Positions 1-6,676 are shown, counted from the stretch's first letter. The stretch: 11,793 nucleotides of DNA from Proteiniphilum sp. (GCA_031255275.1 JAIRSV010000089.1:1-11793); one strand, 5' to 3'. Numbers and translations: made by a program. The notes: a model not told the origin generated them from the letters alone.

Positions 1-80
1 TTTTTATAAAATAAATATTTGCGGTTAAATATATTTAATTTGTGTAACTTGGGTAGTTACTGATAAGTGAACTTAGGTCA

Positions 81-323
81 CTAATGTTCCATTAAAATTG
101 GAGCGTTATTAGAAATCAAATAAACTTGGCTCATTAGAGTCACATCGTTCTTTGTCATATTAAAAATTATTTTTGTTAAAGAGGTTTTTAAGTGAGTTTT
201 ATCCGTTAGGGATATGCTTAGTATTTGGAGAACTTCGAATGTACTTCTGTCAAGTTGCATCTCACCTTGAACAATTGCAACCAAACAGTAAGCAGATATA
301 GCACAGCATAAAAGAATTAACAA
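81..323 (-). pseudogene. IS4-family transposase, C-terminal remnant
   Basis: A short minus-strand reading frame of about 80 codons. Its middle part (AYCLVAIVQ, then MQLDRS, then EVLQILSISLTDKTHL) matches what I remember of the extreme C-terminus of IS4-family transposases common in Bacteroidetes, where a Y-CLVAIV strand is followed by a YE-LQILSISL-DKT-L helix. The DDE catalytic core is absent. Upstream on the minus strand the frame is closed by a stop at 330-332, and no recognisable transposase sequence continues before aroA. The predicted start would be TTG at 321-323, with no sign of a genuine translation start. I read it as a decayed insertion-sequence fragment rather than a working gene. 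Its AT-rich composition differs from the neighbouring genes. The family call rests on recalled motif similarity, not a search. The alternative is a small hypothetical protein with an N-terminal hydrophobic stretch. Positions 1-80, downstream of it, show nothing I can name. Confidence 0.6.
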
Positions 324-474
324 AATATCTCATTCGTAAAATTCAAAACAGTTTCTAAATAAATTCAATAATGATATAAACTAAATTAGAAAACATACCT
401 ATCGCGTTGAAAGAGAAAAAAGTTTAAAACAAGGTAAAAGCAAAGCAAACCGTTCAATCTGCATTTTAAAATAG

Positions 475-482
475 TATTTTTG
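475..482 (+). promoter_or_regulatory. Bacteroidetes -7 box of aroA
   Basis: TATTTTTG matches the Bacteroidetes sigma-ABfr -7 consensus TAnnTTTG exactly. No good TTTG-like -33 element lies 19-21 bp upstream. A start site a few bases downstream would give a leader of about 15 nt before the ATG at 503. If this promoter is real, the in-frame GTG at 482 lies inside it and cannot be the start codon. Confidence 0.45.
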
Positions 483-502
483 TGGAACAATTTCATAAAG
501 AA

Positions 503-1732
503 ATGGCGTTGCAATATAAAATAATCCCTCCCGACTCGCTGCGCACCACCGTGCAGCTTCCGGCCTCCAAAAGCATGAGCAACAGAGCGCTGATCCTGAA
601 TGCGCTGAGTCTTAGCTCCCACCCGATCAATAATCTCTCCTGCTGCGAGGATACGCAGGTACTCATCGACACCTTCAACTCCCAGTCCAACCTGTTCGAC
701 GTCAAAGGCGCAGGCACCGCCATGCGTTTCCTCACCGCCTTTCTGGCCGGCATGGAAGGCGAATGGATCATCAAAGGCTCCGGGCGAATGCACAAAAGGC
801 CCATATATCCGCTGACGGAAACGCTCATCGCCCTGGGCGCCGAAATAGAGTATCTTGAGAAAGAGGGCTATCCCCCTCTGAAAATACGGGGAAGACGGCT
901 GAAAGGAGGCGAAGTCTACCTTTCGGGCAATATCAGTTCTCAATTCATCTCCGCCCTGCTGATGATGGCGCCCACGACGGAAAACGGAGTGATAATGCAT
1001 ATCGAAAACGAAATCGTCTCCAAGCCCTACATACATCTCACCATCAGCATGATGGAGAAATGCGGAGTACCGGTCAGATGGGACGGTAACGACATCAGCG
1101 TGAAACCGCAAAGATATAAAGCGGCGAAATTCACGGTGGAACCCGACTGGACTGCCGCCTCCTACTGGTACGAAATGGCCTCCCTCGTCCCCGGCGCAGA
1201 GGTGATGCTGAAGGGACTGGGACGAAACAGCCTTCAGGGCGACGCCAATGCCGTCAGCCTGTTCGGAGACCTGGGAGTCACTACGGAATTTCTGCCGGAC
1301 GGCATCGTTATCAGGAATACACGAAAGAGAACCAAGAAATTCTTCCACGACTTTGTCAACGAACCAGACCTGGCACAAACCTTTGCCGCCACCTGCTGCT
1401 TTGCAGGCAAGCCGTTTCTCTTCTCGGGAATCCAGAGCCTGAAAATAAAGGAGACGGACAGGGTAGCCGCCCTGATCAGCGAACTGAAGAAGCTGGGCTT
1501 CCTGCTCAGAGAAAACGGGATCGGGATGCTCGAATGGGACGGCGAACGCTGTCTGCCTGAAAGTGAACCGGTCATCGACACTTACGACGATCACCGGATG
1601 GCAATGTCTCTGGCCCCGGGCGCCATCGTATTCGGCTCGCTCATCATCAGCGATCCCAAAGTAGTATCCAAATCCTACCCCAGTTTCTGGGACGACCTGA
1701 AGCGGGCGGGATTTACTGTAGAAGAAAGGTAA
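503..1732 (+). CDS. aroA: 3-phosphoshikimate 1-carboxyvinyltransferase (EPSP synthase)
   Basis: Cytoplasmic shikimate-pathway enzyme that joins phosphoenolpyruvate to shikimate 3-phosphate to give EPSP, leading to chorismate. Family landmarks are present in order (numbering from ATG 503): LPASKSMSNR at 19-28 with the shikimate/PEP-binding K23, S24 and R28; GAGTAMR at 69-75; RPIYPL at 99-104; GNISSQF at 142-148; the catalytic aspartate region NEPDLAQTF with D289; KETDR at 316-320; DDHRMAMS at 362-369; and K390 in VSKSYP. Length is 409 residues, slightly short of the 427 of the E. coli enzyme. I prefer ATG 503 to the in-frame GTG at 482 because the GTG sits in a perfect -7 box and because the distance from ATG 503 to the SKS motif is normal for the family. 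It is the first gene of a six-gene plus-strand run, and the next gene begins 8 bp after its stop. Identification is secure. Confidence 0.96.
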   Translation: MALQYKIIPPDSLRTTVQLPASKSMSNRALILNALSLSSHPINNLSCCEDTQVLIDTFNSQSNLFDVKGAGTAMRFLTAFLAGMEGEWIIKGSGRMHKRPIYPLTETLIALGAEIEYLEKEGYPPLKIRGRRLKGGEVYLSGNISSQFISALLMMAPTTENGVIMHIENEIVSKPYIHLTISMMEKCGVPVRWDGNDISVKPQRYKAAKFTVEPDWTAASYWYEMASLVPGAEVMLKGLGRNSLQGDANAVSLFGDLGVTTEFLPDGIVIRNTRKRTKKFFHDFVNEPDLAQTFAATCCFAGKPFLFSGIQSLKIKETDRVAALISELKKLGFLLRENGIGMLEWDGERCLPESEPVIDTYDDHRMAMSLAPGAIVFGSLIISDPKVVSKSYPSFWDDLKRAGFTVEER

Positions 1733-1740
1733 CAGTTACC

Positions 1741-2178
1741 ATGCAAAGCTTACTCCTTTTTACAGGCATCATACTCTTCTTCATTGCGGCGCTCTCCATC
1801 ACCAACAGCCTCCAGCGCCGGAAAGGGAACGGCGGGAAACGCGAGACTGTTCCCCCTCCCGCCGCAAATCCTGGCAGAAACGGCTGCTGCGGCGCGCACG
1901 AAGTGTGTGAGCGGGACAGCCTGATTGATGCCTTTGCCGAAGAGGCGGAATATTTTGACGACGAAGAGCTTGACCGCTATGCACACCGTGACCCGGCCGG
2001 TTACAGCGCCGGAGAGGCGGACGAGTTTCGGGAGATCTTTTATTCCGTGCTCGACGAAGAGAAACCCCGCTGGATAAGAAGCCTCCGGCGGAGAGACATC
2101 GCCCTCCCCGACCAGTTGAGAGACGAGGTGCTGATGATCGTCAACGAATTAAGAACGCAGAAAATGCACCCCTGCTGA
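1741..2178 (+). CDS. small membrane-anchored protein with CCxxHxxC motif, function unknown
   Basis: A 145-residue protein that I cannot assign to a characterised family, although I believe similar proteins sit beside aroA in other Bacteroidales. Residues 3-20 form one hydrophobic segment followed by a basic stretch (RRKGNGGKR), the pattern of an N-terminal membrane anchor with the rest in the cytoplasm. A Pro/Ala/Gly linker leads to CCGAHEVCE (C49, C50, H53, C56), which could bind a metal or an Fe-S centre. The remainder is acidic and helical (EEAEYFDDEELDRY, about 68-80), followed by EFREIFYSVL and a WIRSL...LPDQLRDEVLMIV region. The last residue is also Cys. It lies 8 bp after aroA and 13 bp before a metal-type ABC permease, so it is probably co-transcribed with both. 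A role in metal handling is an inference from the Cys/His cluster and the neighbour only. Confidence 0.8.
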   Translation: MQSLLLFTGIILFFIAALSITNSLQRRKGNGGKRETVPPPAANPGRNGCCGAHEVCERDSLIDAFAEEAEYFDDEELDRYAHRDPAGYSAGEADEFREIFYSVLDEEKPRWIRSLRRRDIALPDQLRDEVLMIVNELRTQKMHPC

Positions 2179-2191
2179 TGCTGCCGAACAG

Positions 2192-3028
2192 ATGAATATC
2201 ATCGAACTGCTCGATTACGCCTTCTTCCGCAATGCCCTGCTGGGAAGCCTCTTCGCAAGTATCGCCTGCGGCATGATCGGCACCTGCGTCGTCACGAAAC
2301 GGCTGGTATTCATCAGCGGCGGCGTCACCCACGCCTCGCTCGGAGGTCTGGGCATAGGCTTCTACTTCGGCCTGCCCCCCATCCCGTCGGCCATGATCTT
2401 TTCCATCCTCTCCTCATTCGGCATACAGTGGCTGTCACAAAAGCAGGGCGTACGCGAAGATTCGGCCATCGCCGTCTTCTGGTCGCTGGGAATGGCCATC
2501 GGGATAGCACTCACGTTTCTCGCCCCCGGCTACGCACCCAACCTGTCGGAATACCTCTTCGGGAACATCCTGACCATCACCCGCGGCGACATCCTCGCGC
2601 TGTTCATCCTGTCGCTGACGCTGCTGCTCTTCTTCGGCCTGTTTCATCACGCCATCGTCTCCGTATCGTTCGACGCCGAATTTGCCCGGACGCGTCGCCT
2701 CCCTACACAGTTTATCGAGTATGCCATGATGTTTTTCATTGCCGTCACCATCGTACTGAGTATCCGCCTGGTGGGAATTGTCCTGCTGATGTCGCTGATC
2801 ACGGTGCCGCAAATGACGGCTAACCTCTTCACGGTAAACTATTCGAGGATGATCCTCCTGTCCGTCCTGTTCAGCTTCGCCGGCTGCGTGGTGGGACTCC
2901 TGCTTTCATACTGTCTGAATGTCCCCTCCGGCGCATTTATCATCTTCGTGCTGATCATGATGTTCTTTACGGCCAAAGGCGTCAAAACCCTTGCCGGAAG
3001 GGTTGCAAAAGCCTCTTCACGGCATTAG
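2192..3028 (+). CDS. metal ABC transporter permease, ABC-3 family (ZnuB/MntB-like)
   Basis: A 278-residue, very hydrophobic inner-membrane protein of the ABC-3 permease family, the membrane subunit of Zn/Mn/Fe importers. Visible landmarks: the first membrane helix at about 15-35; RLVFISGGVTHASLGGLGI at 37-55, matching the conserved region with HA; DSAIAVFWSLGMAIGI at 90-105; LSEYLFGNIL at 118-127 followed by the usual Asp (D133); DAEFARTRRL at 161-170; RLVGIVLLMSLITVPQMTA at 192-210; and the C-terminal NVPSGAFIIF at 243-252. Length is typical. Neither the ATPase nor the substrate-binding protein is adjacent, so the partners must be encoded elsewhere, or the permease is used alone. Metal specificity cannot be read from sequence. 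It follows the CCxxHxxC protein by 13 bp and probably belongs to the aroA-led transcript. Confidence 0.9.
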   Translation: MNIIELLDYAFFRNALLGSLFASIACGMIGTCVVTKRLVFISGGVTHASLGGLGIGFYFGLPPIPSAMIFSILSSFGIQWLSQKQGVREDSAIAVFWSLGMAIGIALTFLAPGYAPNLSEYLFGNILTITRGDILALFILSLTLLLFFGLFHHAIVSVSFDAEFARTRRLPTQFIEYAMMFFIAVTIVLSIRLVGIVLLMSLITVPQMTANLFTVNYSRMILLSVLFSFAGCVVGLLLSYCLNVPSGAFIIFVLIMMFFTAKGVKTLAGRVAKASSRH

Positions 3029-3050
3029 CCAAAAGACATTTACCCGGAAA

Positions 3051-3070
3051 AGGAAGTCGAAGGAAGTCGC
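3051..3070 (+). repeat. tandem 10-bp duplication
   Basis: AGGAAGTCGA is followed directly by AGGAAGTCGC, a two-copy tandem repeat with one mismatch, in the 62-bp gap between the permease and the lipoprotein gene. It lies 35 bp upstream of the hexamer array, so this short leader has two slippage-prone elements. Confidence 0.7.
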
Positions 3071-3090
3071 CGGTGTTGCTGAAGGATGAT

Positions 3091-4575
3091 ATGAAACGGT
3101 GTCTGTATCGGGATCGGGATCGGAATCGGGATCGGAATCGGAGTGTGAAAACAGCCCATACTTTTGCGGGAATAATCTGTATCATGCTCTTTGCAGGCTG
3201 TTCCCTCACAGGGAATACACCCGTCACACGCGCCCGCCACGAACTTGCGACACGCTACAACATCTACTTCAATGCCGAAGAGGCATATTACGAAATCCTG
3301 AAAGAGAGATCGGAAGCCTTTCGCGACGATTATGCCGAACTGCTCCCCCTCCATCCCCCCCTCCCCGCGACGGAAAGACCGGCAGACAAAGGGCCTTTTG
3401 ACCCGGTGATCGACAAAACCGGGATCGCTATCCTGGAACACTCCATCACGGCAAAGCCGCGCCGCAATCCCGCCAAATCCCGTTCACAGAAATACCGTCG
3501 GTGGCTCCGGCAGGAAGAATTTAACCCGTTTCTCAAAAACGTGTGGCTGCTGCGGGGAAAAGCCTGTCTGCAGAACGGGGATTACGACGAAGCACTCTCG
3601 ATATTCTCCGGGATACCGCACCTGTTCGGCCATGACCCCGCACTGACGGACGAAACGGAGATATGGATGCTGCGGGCTTACACGGAGGCGGGAAACCTGT
3701 GTGAGGCGGAAAGGAGAGCCGGTGCCCTGCTGGGCAGGAAGTTCCCCGAACGCCTGGAGAGACTGTTTGCCGAACATTATGCAGACCTGCTGATCCGGAA
3801 AGGAGATTTGGCAGAGGCGATTATCCGCCTGCCGGCAGTCATCGCGCGGGAATCCGGTCATACCCGGAAGAAAAGGTTACAGTTCCTCCTCGGGCAGCTC
3901 TACGCTGTGACCGGGGAGGATGAGAAGGCCTGCCGCGCCTTCGAAGAGGTGAAGGGACTCAGTACCCCTTTCGAACTCACGCTGAACGCCACCGTCTGGC
4001 AATCCGCCCTGGCCTCGGGAGAGCAGCAGCGGAAGATCGCGCGCCGTCTGAAGAAGATGGAGCAAAAGATCAGTGATACGGACACCGCCACATTCCTCGA
4101 CCAGCGCCGCCGGATCTTTCTGAAGGTCGCCGGCGGTGACACTCCGGCGCAAGCCTCCCATCCCCCGTCCCGTCCGGCAGGAAAGGGTGCGGAGACAGAA
4201 ATTGAAGAAAAATGCGCACAGTACCGGGAAAAGATCGTATCTTTGGCAACGACACCGGACGCGGAAAAGACGCCGGACACGTCCCCGGAACGGAGGAACC
4301 CCTCCGTTCAGCCGCGGACGGCGCATCAGCCCGAACGGGAAACGCCCGAAGCATTGCAGCGACGGCTCGAAGAAAATGCCGCCAAAGCATTGCAACTCCA
4401 ACCGGCGACCACATCCGCCAAAAGCAGGAAACAGGCGCTGAGGGAACGCAAACGGCAGCAGAAAGAGAAAGTCCGCCGGCGGAAACAGGCGCTGAAAGAG
4501 AGAGAACACAAGCGCGAGGCGGAGATGAAACAGCGCGAACGGGAAAGAAAACGGAAAACAGGAAAACAGCAATGA
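3091..4575 (+). CDS. PorW/SprE-like lipoprotein with TPR-like repeats
   Basis: A lipoprotein of 494 residues if started at ATG 3091. The signal peptide ends in the lipobox LFAGC, with Cys37 as the lipidated residue. GTG 3145 is a strong alternative start: it gives a compact 18-residue signal peptide beginning MKTAH and leaves the hexamer repeat in the leader. The start of the mature protein (RARHELATRYNIYFNAEEAYYEIL) resembles the N-terminus of PorW/SprE proteins, lipoproteins of the type IX secretion/gliding apparatus, which have similar TRYN-YFN sequence. The middle (about 165-330) is helical and TPR-like (for example NGDYDEALSIFSGI and TGEDEKACRAFEEV). The end is low-complexity: Pro/Thr-rich, then about 55 residues dominated by K, R, E and Q. 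No acidic lipoprotein export signal follows the Cys, so a periplasm-facing location is more likely than surface display (inference). It overlaps rdgB by 4 bp. The PorW/SprE link is recalled similarity. A working type IX system is not shown here. Confidence 0.8.
   Translation: MKRCLYRDRDRNRDRNRSVKTAHTFAGIICIMLFAGCSLTGNTPVTRARHELATRYNIYFNAEEAYYEILKERSEAFRDDYAELLPLHPPLPATERPADKGPFDPVIDKTGIAILEHSITAKPRRNPAKSRSQKYRRWLRQEEFNPFLKNVWLLRGKACLQNGDYDEALSIFSGIPHLFGHDPALTDETEIWMLRAYTEAGNLCEAERRAGALLGRKFPERLERLFAEHYADLLIRKGDLAEAIIRLPAVIARESGHTRKKRLQFLLGQLYAVTGEDEKACRAFEEVKGLSTPFELTLNATVWQSALASGEQQRKIARRLKKMEQKISDTDTATFLDQRRRIFLKVAGGDTPAQASHPPSRPAGKGAETEIEEKCAQYREKIVSLATTPDAEKTPDTSPERRNPSVQPRTAHQPERETPEALQRRLEENAAKALQLQPATTSAKSRKQALRERKRQQKEKVRRRKQALKEREHKREAEMKQRERERKRKTGKQQ
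3106..3141 (+). repeat. hexamer microsatellite, six copies of (N)ATCGG
   Basis: Six consecutive 6-bp units: TATCGG, GATCGG, GATCGG, AATCGG, GATCGG, AATCGG. In the lipoprotein frame they read YRDRDRNRDRNR, ahead of the hydrophobic signal-peptide core. Because the unit is 6 bp, copy-number change would keep the frame and only alter the length of the charged n-region, or of the leader if translation begins at GTG 3145. Confidence 0.9.
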
Positions 4576-5147
4576 AAGAGATAGTTTTTGCCACCAACAA
4601 CAGGCACAAGCTCGACGAAATCGGGAAAATAACAGCAGGAAGATTACGTATCCTCAGCCTCGCCGACATCGGCTGTCACGAGGAGATAAGCGAGACAGGC
4701 AGCACCCTGGAAGAGAACGCGCTGATCAAAGCAAGATTCGTCCGGGAGAAATACGGCTGTCACTGCTTTGCCGACGACACAGGCCTCGAAGTGGAAGCGC
4801 TGGACGGCGCCCCCGGCGTATATTCGTCACGCTACGCCGGAGCCGGCTGCAACTCCGCCGACAACACGGACAAACTGCTCAAGGCACTGCAGAAGACCGA
4901 AAACCGCACCGCCCGATTCCGTACAGTAATCGCCCTGCTCGTCAACGGAGAAGAACACCTTTTCGACGGCGTAATCAGAGGGAAAATCATCAGCGAAAAA
5001 CGCGGCACAGGCGGCTTCGGATACGACCCCGTATTCATCCCCGACGGTCACGCCCAAACGTTTGCCGAATTAGGCGACGAAACAAAAAACAGCATCAGCC
5101 ACCGGGCGCTGGCAATACACAAACTGGTCAAATATCTTTATTCCTAA
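4572..5147 (+). CDS. rdgB: XTP/dITP diphosphatase (RdgB/HAM1 family)
   Basis: A 191-residue cytoplasmic house-cleaning enzyme that hydrolyses non-canonical purine triphosphates (XTP, dITP, ITP) to monophosphate and pyrophosphate, keeping them out of DNA and RNA. Landmarks: FATNNRHKLDEI at 6-17 for substrate binding; TGSTLEENALIKA at 42-54; ADDTGLEV at 67-74 with D69 as the expected catalytic base; GVYSSRYAG at 82-90; GGFGYDPVF at 147-155; and SHRA at 176-179. All expected motifs are present and the length is normal. The frame stays open upstream to 4212, but ATG 4572 gives the family N-terminus exactly and forms an ATGA overlap with the lipoprotein stop, suggesting translational coupling. The oxidoreductase gene follows after 12 bp. 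Confidence 0.96.
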   Translation: MKEIVFATNNRHKLDEIGKITAGRLRILSLADIGCHEEISETGSTLEENALIKARFVREKYGCHCFADDTGLEVEALDGAPGVYSSRYAGAGCNSADNTDKLLKALQKTENRTARFRTVIALLVNGEEHLFDGVIRGKIISEKRGTGGFGYDPVFIPDGHAQTFAELGDETKNSISHRALAIHKLVKYLYS

Positions 5148-5159
5148 ATATATACACCT

Positions 5160-6242
5160 ATGTCAACCAACATTCGCACAGGCATCATCGGCTACGGACT
5201 CTCCGGCCGGGTATTCCACGCCCCCTTTATAGATATTGTAGAGGGATTCGAACTCACTAAAATCAGCACATCCAGTCCCGAAAAAGAGGCATTTATCGAA
5301 GAACGCTACCCCATCACCGCCGTCGTCCCCAGCGGAAAAGGAATCATCGACGATCCCGAGATCGACCTCGTCATCGTCACCTCACCCAACACCGACCACT
5401 TCCGCTGGGCGCGGGAATCGCTGCTCGCCGGCAAGCACACGGTAGTGGAAAAGCCCTTCACGGTAAACACGGAAGAGGCAAGCGAACTGATAGAAATCGC
5501 GAAACGGCAGAAGAAGATACTCACCGTATACCACAACCGCCGTTTCACGAGCGACAGCAAGACAGTCAAAAAACTGCTCGACAGCGGCCTTCTGGGTCAA
5601 ATCACAGAATACGAAGCGCACTTCGATCGCTATCGCACCGACCCCCGTCCCAACCAGGCGTGGCGCGAACAGCCACTGCCCGGCTCAGGTATCTTCTACG
5701 ACCTGGGCTCACACCTCATCGACCAGGCACTCTGGTTCTTCGGCATGCCGGAAGCCGTCACCGCCGAAATCAACACACAGCGCCCCTGGGCAAAAACCGA
5801 CGACCACTTCGATGTCCGCCTCCACTACCCCACCCTCACCGCCACCCTGAAATCAGGAATGATCTGCCGCATACCCGGCGCCACCTGCATACTTCACGGC
5901 ACACACGGGTCATTCGTAAAACACGGCCTTGACGTACAGGAATCCTCCCTCGACGGCGGCGCCAAACCAGAAGGAACAGACTGGGGACGCGAACCCGAAG
6001 ACCTCTGGGGGCACATCAGCGCCGAATACAAAGGTGTCAAGATACGCGGAAAGCTGGAAAGCGAACCGGGAGACTACCGCGAATACTTCATCAACCTGCG
6101 CGACGCCATCAACGGAATCGCCTCCCCCGCCGTCAAGCCGGAAGAAGCCCTGAACGTAATGCGAATCATAGAACTGGCCTTCCGGAGCAGCAGAGAGAGG
6201 AGAACCGTAACGATACAGCCCTCCGACTCAACGCAGCGGTAA
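5160..6242 (+). CDS. Gfo/Idh/MocA family NAD(P)-dependent oxidoreductase
   Basis: A 360-residue dehydrogenase. The N-terminal Rossmann domain has the nucleotide-binding loop GYGLSG at 11-16 followed by RVFHAP. SPNTDHF lies at 75-81, and EKPF at 97-100 carries the family's conserved Lys. The C-terminal domain shows YHNRRF at 124-129 and GSGIFYDLGSHLIDQAL at 175-191, containing the D181 and H185 positions used in catalysis in this family. The GYG-SG-VFHAP pattern is typical of the subgroup holding E. coli YdgJ and the Bacillus scyllo-inositol dehydrogenases, so a sugar or inositol substrate is likely. The actual substrate cannot be read from the sequence. It is the last gene of the aroA-led run, 12 bp after rdgB. 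Its coding strand is strongly C-rich. The family is certain, the substrate unknown. Confidence 0.92.
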   Translation: MSTNIRTGIIGYGLSGRVFHAPFIDIVEGFELTKISTSSPEKEAFIEERYPITAVVPSGKGIIDDPEIDLVIVTSPNTDHFRWARESLLAGKHTVVEKPFTVNTEEASELIEIAKRQKKILTVYHNRRFTSDSKTVKKLLDSGLLGQITEYEAHFDRYRTDPRPNQAWREQPLPGSGIFYDLGSHLIDQALWFFGMPEAVTAEINTQRPWAKTDDHFDVRLHYPTLTATLKSGMICRIPGATCILHGTHGSFVKHGLDVQESSLDGGAKPEGTDWGREPEDLWGHISAEYKGVKIRGKLESEPGDYREYFINLRDAINGIASPAVKPEEALNVMRIIELAFRSSRERRTVTIQPSDSTQR

Positions 6243-6412
6243 GCCGGCAACCCCCACCCTCCGCTTCAACAGGCAGGGAACATCACACGCAACAGATAAT
6301 TAATCCGTCGCAGTCGCAGGAGAAACCCTCATGCTATCCGCCCGTCCCGCCTGTACGTTGAAAAAGATTGGTTGAAGGTGTTTTGTAGAAATTTTCCCCG
6401 GAGAATAAAGAT

Positions 6413-6479
6413 TATTTCATGAAATATTTTTCAATGACAAAATAATTTCCTATTTTTGTCACGAATTCATTGAAAAATA
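6413..6479 (+). promoter_or_regulatory. promoter with overlapping dyads, candidate operator region
   Basis: TATTTTTG at 6451-6458 is an exact match to the Bacteroidetes -7 consensus. It is surrounded by symmetric DNA: the perfect 14-bp palindrome TATTTCATGAAATA (6413-6426) lies just upstream of where a -33 element would sit; TATTTTTCAATGA at 6425-6437 is the exact reverse complement of TCATTGAAAAATA at 6467-6479; and TGACAAAA at 6435-6442 pairs with TTTTGTCA at 6454-6461. The outer and inner repeats share 6435-6437, so the folded forms would compete. The arrangement suits a regulated promoter reading toward the CYTH gene or a short RNA. No specific regulator is recognised, and the -33 element is weak. 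Confidence 0.45.
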
Positions 6480-6517
6480 GAATTACGCGCATTGATTTTT
6501 TAATCCAACCAAAATCT

Positions 6518-6579
6518 TAACTATGTTTTTATTTTTTCGTAGTGATACGGGGGCTTAAAAACATAGTTATCCTTTTTTT
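6518..6579 (+). terminator. hairpin with T-run, possible terminator or RNA structure
   Basis: TAACTATGTTTTTA at 6518-6531 and TAAAAACATAGTTA at 6556-6569 form a perfect 14-bp stem with a 24-nt loop, and seven T residues follow at 6573-6579. Read from the -7 box at 6451-6458 this would end a transcript of roughly 110-120 nt. The stem is AT-rich and the loop long, so a standard intrinsic terminator is uncertain. A structured 5' leader of the CYTH gene or the remains of a small inverted-repeat element are alternatives. Confidence 0.35.
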
Positions 6580-6676
6580 AGGGGGGGACAAGCCGTAAAA
6601 TCCCGAATGTCGTCTGCCGGAAAATATTCAACACTTTTTATATTTACACTGTTATACAGCCAAAACATCTGCACGG

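Larger units (their letters stand above)
6243..6676. other. 434-bp gene-free region with dyads and homopolymers
   Basis: No convincing gene. The first about 110 bp resemble decayed coding-type composition and show no clear terminator after the oxidoreductase. From about 6360 the DNA turns AT-rich and holds a 14-bp palindrome (6413-6426), a 13-bp inverted repeat (6425-6437 with 6467-6479), an inner 8-bp inverted repeat (6435-6442 with 6454-6461) around a -7 box, a 14-bp perfect hairpin (6518-6569) and a T7-A-G7 tract (6573-6587). A second, weaker promoter-like TATATTTA lies at 6639-6646, 31 bp before the CYTH start. Confidence 0.7.

Noticed and set aside
386..1594. 402-codon open frame antisense to aroA
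   Set aside because: It lies opposite a complete EPSP synthase with all active-site motifs. The frame has no family features and would start inside aroA.
3159..3166. TACTTTTG, a perfect -7 box match
   Set aside because: It lies inside the lipoprotein signal-peptide codons, with no gene start downstream, so it is probably chance.
4212..4571. 120-residue N-terminal extension of RdgB
   Set aside because: The extension has no similarity to RdgB, overlaps the lipoprotein gene, and ATG 4572 gives the exact family N-terminus.
3877..4572. 231-codon antisense frame opposite the lipoprotein tail
   Set aside because: Rich in F, L and R because it mirrors the K/E/R-rich tail; no domain and no promoter.
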